Origin: Amycolatopsis sp. CA-126428
GTDB lineage: Bacteria; Actinomycetota; Actinomycetes; Mycobacteriales; Pseudonocardiaceae
Assembly: GCF_002904335.1 (NCBI RefSeq)
Contig: NZ_PPHF01000155.1
Span: 1-64,000, forward strand
Direction of reading: 5' to 3'
DNA: 64,000 bases
The notes below the pieces were generated by a model. The model was not told the origin of the DNA, did not search any database, and saw nothing but the letters and a program-made list of their open reading frames with translations. The first letter of the stretch is position 1. Every line of letters starts with the position of its first letter. Made by a program: the position numbers and the translations under genes. Positions 1 to 7,729 of this stretch are shown here, one piece after another.

Positions 1-1
1 C

Positions 2-3000
2 GCCCGCCGGGCCGGGGAAGCTCCACAGTGGACGCCGCTGCCGGTGCAGTACGCGGACTACACGCTGTGGCAGCGGGACGTCCTCGGCGAGCCGGTGATC
101 GCACCGCAGCTGGCCTACTGGCGTGAAGCCCTCGCGGGCCTGCCGGAGCGGATCGAGCTGCCGACGGACCGGCCGCACCCGGCGGAAGCGTCCTACCGCG
201 GCGAGCAGTTCGCGTTCGGCTGGGACGCCGAACTCCACGGTGGACTCGTCGAGCTGGCCCGCGCCTGCGGCGCGAGCGTGTTCATGGTCGTGCACGCCGG
301 GCTCACCGCGGTGCTCACCCGGCTCGGCGCGGGCACCGACATCCCGCTCGGCACGTCCGTCGCCGGCCGCACCGACGCCGCGCTCGACGAGCTCGTCGGC
401 TTCTTCGTCAACACCCTGGTCCTGCGCGTCGACACCGGCGGCGACCCGTCGTTCCGCGACCTGGTGGCCCGGGTGCGGGACCGCAGCCTCGACGCGTACG
501 CCCACCAGGACGTGCCGTTCGAGCGCCTGGTCGAGGCGCTCAACCCGGCGCGGTCCCTGGCCTACCACCCGCTGTTCCAGACGATGATCGCCTGGCAGAA
601 CAACGCCGTCGCCGACCTCGCGCTACCGGGCCTCACCGTCGCGGAGGAGCCCGTCCGCACCGGCACCGCCCGCGCCGACCTGACGTTCTTCGTCGGCGAG
701 CGGCCCGGGCACCGGGCCGGGATCCGCGGCACGGCCGAGTACAACAGCGACGTCTTCGACCGCGCGAGTGTCGAGGCGATCCTGGCGCGGCTGCGGACGC
801 TCCTGGCCGCCGTCGTCGCCGACCCGGACACGCGGATCGGTGCCGTCGACCTGCTCACCGGCGCCGAGCGCGACCAGCTCGCCGCCGACCCCGCGACACC
901 GCTGCCCGCGGAGACGCCCGCGGGGCTGTTCGCCGCCCAGGTCACGCGGACACCGGACGCACTCGCCTTGGTGTTCGGCGCCGAGCGGCTCACCTACGCC
1001 GAACTGGACACGCGGGCCACGGCCCTCGCCCGGGCGCTGCTCGCGCGGGGAGCGGGACCGGAACGGGTGGTCGCGGTCGCGCTGCCGCGGTCGGTGGACC
1101 TGGTCGTCGCGCTGCTGGCGGTGCTCAAAACCGGCGCGGCCTACCTGCCCTTGGACCTCAACCACCCCGCGGACCGCCTCGACCTCATGCTCACGGACGC
1201 GGCTCCGCACTTGGTCGTCGCGGAGGACGGCTTCGGGGAGCGGCTCGTCCGGCCGGGGGACACCGGGCCGGATCCGGCCTGGCCGTCGATCGGCCCGGAC
1301 CACCCGGCGTACGTGATCTTCACGTCGGGCTCCACCGGCCGCCCGAAGGCGGTCGCCGGAACCCAGCGCGCCCTGGCCAACCGGCTGCACTGGGGCCGCT
1401 CGGCGCTCGGGCCCGGCGTGCGCGTCGCCAAGAGCGCGCTGACGTTCATCGACGGCTCGACCGAGCTGCTCGGCGGCCTGGTGGCGGGCGACCCGGTGGT
1501 CCTCGCCGACGACGTGACGGCCACCGACCCGATCGCGCTCGCCGCGTTGGTGCGCGAGTCCGGCGCCCAGGTGCCCACCGTCGTCCCTAGCCTGCTCGAC
1601 AGCTTCGCCGAAGACGCGCCGCCCGGGGCGTTCGACGCGGTGACCACCTGGATCACCAGTGGTGAACCGCTTTCCGACACGCTTGCCGAAAAGGTCGCGG
1701 CCCGCTGGCCGTCGGCGAAGCTGGTCAACCTCTACGGCTGCTCGGAAGTCGCGGGCGACAGCCTGGCCCAGGTCTGCGGGCCGGTGGCGATCGGGCGGCC
1801 GATCGCGAACACCCGCGCCTACGTCCTCGATGCGGCGTTGCGGCCGGTGCCGCCAGGTGTCCGCGGGGAGCTGTACCTCGCGGGCGCCGGACTCGCGCGG
1901 GGTTACCTCGGCCGGCCGGCGCTCACCGCCGAACGGTTCGTCGCCTCGCCGTTCGAGCCGGGGGAGCGGATGTACCGGACCGGCGACCTCGTCCGCCGCC
2001 GCGCCGACGGGGCACTGGACTTCCTCGGCCGCGCCGACCAGCAGATCAAGATCCGCGGGTTCCGCGTCGAGCCCGGCGAAGTGGAAGCCGCGCTGACGGC
2101 CGACGCGTCGGTGGCGCGCGCGGCCGTGATCGCCCGGGAAGACCGGCTGATCGCGTATGTGGCGCCCTCGGGCGACCCGGTGGCGCTGCGGGCGTCGCTC
2201 GCCGCGCGGCTGCCGGAGTACCTGGTGCCGTCGGCGATCGTCGTCCTGCCCGAGCTGCCGGTGAACGCCAACGGCAAGCTCGACCGCGCCGCCCTGCCCG
2301 ACCCGGAGATCCGGACGTCGGGACGGGTCGCGCGGACGCCCGCCGAACAGGCGTTGTGCGAACTGTTCGCGGACGTCCTCGGCGTCCCGTCGGTCGGCCC
2401 GGACGACGGGTTCTTCGCCCTGGGCGGCCACTCGCTGCTGGCGACGCGGCTGGTCAGCCGGATCCGCGCGCTGCTCGGCGTCGAGGTGCCGCTCCGGGCG
2501 GTGTTCGACGCGCCCACCCCGGCCCGGCTCGCCGAAGCCCTGGACCCGGGCCGGGGCCGCCGTCCGGCGCTGGTCCCGGCCGGGCGGCCGGACGTCCTGC
2601 CGCTGTCGTTCGCGCAGCAGCGGTTGTGGTTCCTCGATCGCCTCGACGGGCCGTCCGCGACCTACAACATCCCCTGGGCGTGGGAGTTGACCGGCCCGGT
2701 CGACACCGACGCGCTGCGAGCCGCCCTGGGTGACGTCGTGGCGCGCCACGAGGTGCTCCGGACGCTCCTGGTCGAGGAGCAGGGCATTCCGCGGCAGGTC
2801 GTGCTCGACCAGGCGCAGCCGGTCCTGGTCACCGAGACGGCTGCCGACCTCGAGGAGCGCGTCACCGCGGCGGCGTCGTACCGCTTCACCCTCGACGCCG
2901 AGATCCCGATCCGGGCCACGCTCGTCTCGGCCGGACCGGACCGGCACGTGTTCGTGCTGCTGGTGCACCACATCGCGGGCGACGGCTGGTCGCTGCCGCC

Positions 3001-5662
3001 GCTGAAGCGGGACCTCGACACCGCGTACGCGGCCCGGCTGCGCGGTGAGCGTCCACAGTGGACGCCGTTGCCGGTGCAGTACGCGGACTACACCCGGTGG
3101 CAGCGGGAGATGTTCGGCCGCGCCGACGACCCGGACAGCCTCCTCGGCCGGCAGGCGGCGTTCTGGCGGGACACCCTCGCGGGCCTCCCCGACGAGCTGG
3201 CGCTCCCGGCCGACCGGCCGCGTCCGGCGCGCTCGACCGGGCGGGGCGCTGCGGTGCCGTTCACCGTGCCCGCTTCCGTCCACAGCGGACTCCGGGAGCT
3301 GGCGCACCGCAGCGACACCAGCACGTTCATGGTCCTGCAGGCGGTGCTGGCCGCCCTGCTGACCCGGCTCGGCGCGGGCACCGACATTCCCCTGGGGACG
3401 CCCGTGGCCGGCCGCTCGGACCACGCGCTGGAGGACCTCGCCGGGTTCTTCGTCAACACTCTCGTCCTGCGGACCGACACCGGGGGCGACCCGACGTTCC
3501 GGCAGCTCCTGGACCGCGTCCGCGAGGCCGGCCTGGCCGCCTACGCCCACCAGGACCTGCCGTTCGAGCACCTCGTCGAGCTGCTCAACCCGCCCCGGTC
3601 GCTGGCCCGGCACCCGCTGTTCCAGGTCATGCTCGCCGTCTACCACTCGGGTTCGGAGCCGGAACGGCTGCTCGGGCTGGCCGCGGCCCACCGGGACACC
3701 GGGCTGCGGCAGGCGAAGTTCGACCTGTCGTTCGACCTGGTCGAGACACCCGAGGGCATCGACGGCGACCTCGAATACCGCCTCGACCTCTTCGACGAGC
3801 CGACGGCCCGGGCACTCACCGAGCGCCTGGTCCGGGTGATGGCGGCGGTCGTCGCGGACCCGGACCGGCCGCTGAGCCGGATCGACGTCCTCGATCCTGG
3901 AGAGCGAGACCGGATTCTGCGCGACTGGGGTGCCGGGGCGCCGCTGACGCTCCCGGCGCCGACCGTGGTCGACCGCCTGGCCGCCCAGGTGGCGGCGACG
4001 CCGGACGCGACCGCGCTGAGCGACGCGTCTTCGAGCGTCACCTTCGCCGAGTTCGCCGCGCGGACCGACCGGCTCGCCCGGTGGCTCGCGTCGCAGGGTG
4101 CGGGTCCGGAGCAGGTCGTGGCGCTCGTGCTGCCGCGATCGGCGGCGGTCGTCGAGGCGATCTTCGGCGTGTTCAAGACGGGTGCGGCCTACCTGCCGAT
4201 CGACCCGGACCAGCCGGTGGACCGGATCAACGCCATCCTCGCCGACGCCGATCCCGCGCTGGTGCTCACGAGCCGTTCGCTCGATTTCCTCGTCCCGGGC
4301 GCGCTGCTCGTCGAGGACATTGTGGACAGTGACGCGGCGCTGATCCCGCCGTCGCCCGCGAACCCGGCGTACGTGCTCTACACCTCCGGCTCGACGGGCA
4401 AGCCCAAGGGGGTCGTCATCCCGCACTGCGGGCTGGTGAACCTGTTCCACAGCCACCGCGAGACGTTGTACCGTCCGGCCGTCGCGGCGGCGGGGGGACG
4501 GCGGCTGCGGGTCGGGCACGCGTGGGCGTTCTTCTTCGACGCGTCCTGGCAGCCGCAGCTGTGGCTGCTCGACGGGCACGAGGTGCACGTCGTCGACGAC
4601 GACACGCGCCGCGACCCGGACCGGCTGGCGGCGGTGGTCCGCGAACGCGGGCTCGACTTCCTCGAACTCACGCCGTCGCACTTCGCACAGCTGGCCACGG
4701 CCGGGGTGATCGCGGACGGCCGGTGTTCCCTCGGCGTGGTCGGTGTCGGCGGCGAAGCCGTTTCGCAGACGCTGTGGGAGACGTTGTCGTCGATGCCGGG
4801 CACGGCGGCGTACAACCTCTACGGCCCCACCGAAGCCACGGTGGATGCGCTGGTCGGCCGCTTCGGCGACGCCGACCGTCCGGTGGTCGGGCGTCCGGTG
4901 CACAACACCCGCGCGTACGTCCTCGACGGCGGTCTTTCGCCGGTCCCGGCGGGCGTGCCGGGCGAGCTGTACCTGGCCGGCGCCGGGCTGGCCCGCGGCT
5001 ACCACGGGCGGCCGGCGCTCACCGCGGACCGGTTCGTCGCCGATCCGTTCGGGCCGGCGGGGGAGCGGATGTACCGCACCGGCGACCTCGTGCGATGGCG
5101 GCCGGACGGCCAGCTGGAGTACCTCGGCCGCACCGACGACCAGGTCAAGCTCCGCGGCTTCCGGATCGAACCGGGCGAGATCGAGACGGCCCTGACCCGC
5201 CACGACGACGTCGATCAGGCACTCGTCGTGGTCCGCGACGAACGGCTGGTCGCGTACACGACCCCGGCGACCGCCGATCCGGCGGAGCTGCGGGCGTTCC
5301 TCGCGCGGTCGCTGCCGGAGTACATGGTGCCCGCGGCGATCGTGCCGCTGGACGCGTTCCCCGTGACACCCAACGGGAAGCTGGATCGGGCGGCGCTGCC
5401 GGTGCCCGAGGTCGCGGCTCGCGGCCGGGCGCCGGAGACGCCGCTCGAGAAGGCCCTCTGCGAGATCTTCGCGGAGGTGCTGGACATCGCCGCGGTCGGT
5501 GCCGACGACGACCTGTTCACCCTCGGCGGCCACTCGATGCTGCTGGTGGTCCTGCGCAACCGGATCACCGACCGGCTCGGGACCGAGCTGCCCATCGCCG
5601 AGTTCTTCCGTACCCCCACCGCGGCGGGCCTCGCCGTATTACTGACCCGAGACACGGAGTAG
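2..5662 (+). CDS. Non-ribosomal peptide synthetase, 5'-truncated by the window (C-A-PCP-C-A-PCP)
   Basis: Cytoplasmic multidomain synthetase. The frame is open from base 2, so the start lies outside the window. In order: the back half of a condensation domain (to about 870), adenylation domain A1 (about 900-2290; TSGSTG, YRTGD and NGK motifs), carrier PCP1 (GGHSLL near 2422), a complete LCL-like C domain (SFAQQRLW near 2605, HHIAGDG near 2968), A2 (about 3960-5390, LYTSGSTGKPKG) and PCP2 (GGHSML near 5530). There is no thioesterase or epimerase; the protein ends on PCP2. Aligned by eye to GrsA, A1 reads I235, D236, T239, T278, I299, S301, L322, G330, D331, K517, the pattern of beta-alanine domains. 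A2 has D235, A236 and E278, compatible with an ornithine-type basic substrate but less certain. The two C domains share a nearly identical stretch at 24-62 and 3054-3092. panD follows after 2 bp; iron boxes and mbtH nearby indicate a siderophore. Confidence 0.95.
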   Translation, partial: ARRAGEAPQWTPLPVQYADYTLWQRDVLGEPVIAPQLAYWREALAGLPERIELPTDRPHPAEASYRGEQFAFGWDAELHGGLVELARACGASVFMVVHAGLTAVLTRLGAGTDIPLGTSVAGRTDAALDELVGFFVNTLVLRVDTGGDPSFRDLVARVRDRSLDAYAHQDVPFERLVEALNPARSLAYHPLFQTMIAWQNNAVADLALPGLTVAEEPVRTGTARADLTFFVGERPGHRAGIRGTAEYNSDVFDRASVEAILARLRTLLAAVVADPDTRIGAVDLLTGAERDQLAADPATPLPAETPAGLFAAQVTRTPDALALVFGAERLTYAELDTRATALARALLARGAGPERVVAVALPRSVDLVVALLAVLKTGAAYLPLDLNHPADRLDLMLTDAAPHLVVAEDGFGERLVRPGDTGPDPAWPSIGPDHPAYVIFTSGSTGRPKAVAGTQRALANRLHWGRSALGPGVRVAKSALTFIDGSTELLGGLVAGDPVVLADDVTATDPIALAALVRESGAQVPTVVPSLLDSFAEDAPPGAFDAVTTWITSGEPLSDTLAEKVAARWPSAKLVNLYGCSEVAGDSLAQVCGPVAIGRPIANTRAYVLDAALRPVPPGVRGELYLAGAGLARGYLGRPALTAERFVASPFEPGERMYRTGDLVRRRADGALDFLGRADQQIKIRGFRVEPGEVEAALTADASVARAAVIAREDRLIAYVAPSGDPVALRASLAARLPEYLVPSAIVVLPELPVNANGKLDRAALPDPEIRTSGRVARTPAEQALCELFADVLGVPSVGPDDGFFALGGHSLLATRLVSRIRALLGVEVPLRAVFDAPTPARLAEALDPGRGRRPALVPAGRPDVLPLSFAQQRLWFLDRLDGPSATYNIPWAWELTGPVDTDALRAALGDVVARHEVLRTLLVEEQGIPRQVVLDQAQPVLVTETAADLEERVTAAASYRFTLDAEIPIRATLVSAGPDRHVFVLLVHHIAGDGWSLPPLKRDLDTAYAARLRGERPQWTPLPVQYADYTRWQREMFGRADDPDSLLGRQAAFWRDTLAGLPDELALPADRPRPARSTGRGAAVPFTVPASVHSGLRELAHRSDTSTFMVLQAVLAALLTRLGAGTDIPLGTPVAGRSDHALEDLAGFFVNTLVLRTDTGGDPTFRQLLDRVREAGLAAYAHQDLPFEHLVELLNPPRSLARHPLFQVMLAVYHSGSEPERLLGLAAAHRDTGLRQAKFDLSFDLVETPEGIDGDLEYRLDLFDEPTARALTERLVRVMAAVVADPDRPLSRIDVLDPGERDRILRDWGAGAPLTLPAPTVVDRLAAQVAATPDATALSDASSSVTFAEFAARTDRLARWLASQGAGPEQVVALVLPRSAAVVEAIFGVFKTGAAYLPIDPDQPVDRINAILADADPALVLTSRSLDFLVPGALLVEDIVDSDAALIPPSPANPAYVLYTSGSTGKPKGVVIPHCGLVNLFHSHRETLYRPAVAAAGGRRLRVGHAWAFFFDASWQPQLWLLDGHEVHVVDDDTRRDPDRLAAVVRERGLDFLELTPSHFAQLATAGVIADGRCSLGVVGVGGEAVSQTLWETLSSMPGTAAYNLYGPTEATVDALVGRFGDADRPVVGRPVHNTRAYVLDGGLSPVPAGVPGELYLAGAGLARGYHGRPALTADRFVADPFGPAGERMYRTGDLVRWRPDGQLEYLGRTDDQVKLRGFRIEPGEIETALTRHDDVDQALVVVRDERLVAYTTPATADPAELRAFLARSLPEYMVPAAIVPLDAFPVTPNGKLDRAALPVPEVAARGRAPETPLEKALCEIFAEVLDIAAVGADDDLFTLGGHSMLLVVLRNRITDRLGTELPIAEFFRTPTAAGLAVLLTRDTE

Positions 5663-5664
5663 AA

Positions 5665-6078
5665 GTGCACCGCACCTTGATGAACGCCAAGATCCACCGC
5701 GCCACCGTCACCCAGGCCGACCTGCACTACGTCGGCTCGCTGACCATCGACGCGGACCTGATGGCCGCCGCGGACATCGTCGAGGGGGAGCAGGTCCAGG
5801 TCGTCGACATCACCAACGGCGCCCGGCTGGAGACCTACGCCATCACCGGCGAGCCGGGCTCGGGCGTGATCGGCGTCAACGGCGCGGCCGCGCACCTCGT
5901 GCACCCCGGCGACCTCGTCATCATCATCACCTACGCGCAGGTGGCGGAAGCCGAGCGCGCCGGGCACCGGCCGCGGGTGGTGCACGTGGACGCGGACAAC
6001 CGGCAGGTCCACCTGGGACACGACCCGGCCGAGCCGGTGCCCGGGGCTTCCGCGCAGCTGTCCGGCCGTGGGCGTTGA
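5665..6078 (+). CDS. panD: Aspartate 1-decarboxylase (pyruvoyl enzyme)
   Basis: Converts L-aspartate to beta-alanine. The 137-residue protein begins VHRTLMNAKIHRATVT and contains the Gly24-Ser25 self-cleavage site (YVGSLTID), where Ser25 becomes the pyruvoyl group; the conserved NGAA segment lies near residue 73. Length matches family members (about 120-140 residues). The GTG start is chosen because it places Gly24-Ser25 at canonical numbering and lies 2 bp after the NRPS stop, suggesting translational coupling. panD usually sits with panB/panC for pantothenate synthesis. Here it is directly behind an NRPS with a beta-alanine-type A domain, so precursor supply for the peptide is the likely role. 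Whether the genome has a second panD cannot be seen. Confidence 0.95.
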   Translation: MHRTLMNAKIHRATVTQADLHYVGSLTIDADLMAAADIVEGEQVQVVDITNGARLETYAITGEPGSGVIGVNGAAAHLVHPGDLVIIITYAQVAEAERAGHRPRVVHVDADNRQVHLGHDPAEPVPGASAQLSGRGR

Positions 6079-6121
6079 CACAGCGCAGTCCCGACGGTTG
6101 CTTTTGCCAGGCTGTCGTAAA

Positions 6122-6140
6122 TAAGGTGTGCCTATCCTAA
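6122..6140 (+). promoter_or_regulatory. Iron box (DmdR/IdeR-type operator)
   Basis: The 19-mer taaggtgtgcctatcctaa matches the actinobacterial iron-box consensus TTAGGTTAGGCTAACCTAA at 14 of 19 positions with the expected dyad. It lies 19 bp before the start of the siderophore-binding lipoprotein gene, so iron-replete repression of that gene and mbtH is expected. Confidence 0.75.
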
Positions 6141-6159
6141 AGTTTGGCGAGAGGGTCTC

Positions 6160-7182
6160 ATGTCCGTGTTCCAAGCTGCCGGGCTCAGCCGGCGTGGTTT
6201 CCTGATCGGGGCGGGCGGCGTTGCGGCCGCCGCGGCCCTCACCGCGTGCGGCAGCGGCGGCAAGCCGGCGGCCGGCGGCAGCACCGGCCCGTGGGAGTTC
6301 ACCGACGACCGCGGCCAGAAGGCCACCCGCGACCAGCGTCCGGCGCGGGTGGTGGCCTACGCCAGCTCGGCCGCGGCGCTCTGGGACTACAGCGTCCGCC
6401 CGGCCGGCGTGTTCGGCCCGCAGAAGACGGCCGACGGCGGCAAGGAGATCCAGGCCGGCAACATCGACCTGAACGCCGTCACCTCGATCGGCAACGCCTG
6501 GGACGACTTCAGCATGGAGAAGTTCGCCGCGCTCAAGCCGGACCTGGTCGTCACCGGCCTGACCGGCACCAAGCCGACGGACATGTGGGTGCTCACCGAC
6601 GACCTCGGCCCCAAGGTGCAGCAGATCGCGCCGATCGTCGCGCTCTCGGAGTACAAGGTCACGCTGCCCAAGGTGATCGAGCGCTACGCGCAGCTGGCCG
6701 TCGCGCTGGGCGGCGACGCGAACTCGGACACCATGAAGAAGGCCAAGGCCGACTTCGACCAGGCGTCGGAAGACCTGCGTGCGGCGGCGAAGGAAAAGGC
6801 CGGGCTCAAGGTCCTGGTGCTGTACGGCGACAAGGACGGCCTGTACATCGCGAAGCCGGACTTCTTCGCCGACCTCGCGTACTACCGCGAACTCGGCCTG
6901 GACATCGTCTCCGGCGGCGGCAGCGAGGACTACTGGGAGCAGCTGTCCTGGGAGCAGGCGGGCAAGTACCCGGCCGACCTGATCCTGACCGACTCGCGCT
7001 CGTACGCGCTGCCGCGCGCGCAGATGGCGCAGTTCCCGACCTGGAACCAGCTGCCCGCGGTCAAGGCGAACCAGCTGGGCGACTGGTCGGCCGAGCCGCG
7101 CTTCAACCACCTGCTCGCCACGCCGGTCATCCGGAAGCTGACCGCGCTGGTCAAGGGTGCCCGCACGGACATCACCGCCTGA
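6160..7182 (+). CDS. Iron-siderophore ABC transporter substrate-binding lipoprotein (FecB/FepB type)
   Basis: Extracellular lipid-anchored receptor for a ferric siderophore. The N-terminus has a twin-arginine-like signal (LSRRGFLIGAGG) followed by lipobox LTAC, so Tat export and lipidation are likely. The mature part has the type III binding-protein layout: DQRPARVVAYASS in the first lobe, a central linking helix (about residues 170-200) and a second lobe with the DLILTDSRS strand. At 340 residues it is typical. It is controlled by the iron box 19 bp upstream and followed 11 bp later by mbtH. No cognate FecCD permease or ATPase genes are in the window, so import must use genes elsewhere. Confidence 0.9.
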   Translation: MSVFQAAGLSRRGFLIGAGGVAAAAALTACGSGGKPAAGGSTGPWEFTDDRGQKATRDQRPARVVAYASSAAALWDYSVRPAGVFGPQKTADGGKEIQAGNIDLNAVTSIGNAWDDFSMEKFAALKPDLVVTGLTGTKPTDMWVLTDDLGPKVQQIAPIVALSEYKVTLPKVIERYAQLAVALGGDANSDTMKKAKADFDQASEDLRAAAKEKAGLKVLVLYGDKDGLYIAKPDFFADLAYYRELGLDIVSGGGSEDYWEQLSWEQAGKYPADLILTDSRSYALPRAQMAQFPTWNQLPAVKANQLGDWSAEPRFNHLLATPVIRKLTALVKGARTDITA

Positions 7183-7193
7183 GGAGGCCCGCG

Positions 7194-7403
7194 ATGACCA
7201 ACCCGTTCGAAGACCCCGACGGCACGTACCTGGTCCTGGTGAACGCCGAGAACCAGCACAGCCTGTGGCCGGAGTCCACCGACGTCCCGGCCGGCTGGAC
7301 GGTCACCTTCGGCCCGTCGTCCCGCCAGGCCTGCCTCGACCACGTGGAAGCGAACTGGACGGACATGCGCCCCAAGTCCCTGGCCGACGCCATGGACGCC
7401 TGA
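7194..7403 (+). CDS. mbtH: MbtH-like NRPS accessory protein
   Basis: Small chaperone-like partner that binds and activates adenylation domains. All 69 residues fit the family: the N-x-E-x-Q-x-SLWP box (NAENQHSLWP), PAGW, and the C-terminal WTDMRP-x-SL signature. The ATG is preceded by GAGGAGG. It probably shares a transcript with the upstream siderophore-binding gene and serves the NRPS at the left edge. A strong hairpin begins 13 bp after its stop. Confidence 0.95.
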   Translation: MTNPFEDPDGTYLVLVNAENQHSLWPESTDVPAGWTVTFGPSSRQACLDHVEANWTDMRPKSLADAMDA

Positions 7404-7416
7404 CCACCTCCCCCAA

Positions 7417-7450
7417 GACACGCCGGAAGCCTGGTGGCTTCCGGCGTGTC
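7417..7450 (+). terminator. Stem-loop terminator after mbtH
   Basis: Bases 7417-7430 (gacacgccggaagc) pair perfectly with 7437-7450 around a 6-nt loop, giving a 14-bp GC-rich stem. There is no U tract, as is common in actinobacteria. It starts 13 bp after the mbtH stop between convergent genes and could act in both directions. Confidence 0.75.
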
Positions 7451-7462
7451 GTCTTCCCAGAC

Positions 7463-7708
7463 ACGCGAGTCGACCTCCCGGGCACGCGAGTCGACCCTCC
7501 AGGTACGCAATCCGACCGCCTGGGTACGCAACCCGACCCTCCCGGCACGCGAGATGCCTTTCCAGACACGCGAGATGCCCCCTCGATCACGCGAGTTCCG
7601 CCTTCGATCACGCGAGTTCCGCCTTCGATCACGCGACTTCCGTGTACTGGAACGGACGACTCGCGTACCTGGACGGACGACTCGCGTACCTGGAGGGTCG
7701 ACTCGCGT
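7463..7708. repeat. 21-bp-period repeat array that flips orientation
   Basis: The core acgcgagt, or a one-to-three-base variant, recurs with exact 21-bp spacing, beginning at 7463, 7484, 7505, 7526, 7547, 7568, 7589, 7610 and 7631. Its reverse complement actcgcgt then recurs at 7659, 7680 and 7701, again 21 bp apart. Flanking bases are partly conserved (for example cgatcacgcgagttccgcctt near 7583-7625). The array fills the gap between convergent mbtH and the ABC exporter gene. Both strands can be read as heptad-like peptides because 21 is a multiple of 3, but there is no start signal or protein family behind them. Role unknown; distal inverted units could pair with the direct ones as a long hairpin. 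Confidence 0.85.
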
Positions 7709-7729
7709 GATTGGCGGGACGACACGGCG

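Noticed and set aside
623..5533. Very long reverse-strand open frame opposite the NRPS
   Set aside because: Arg/Gly-rich antisense shadow caused by high GC at third positions; the NRPS frame has clear domains.
7463..7708. CRISPR array
   Set aside because: Units are contiguous 21-mers with no unique spacers and no cas genes nearby.
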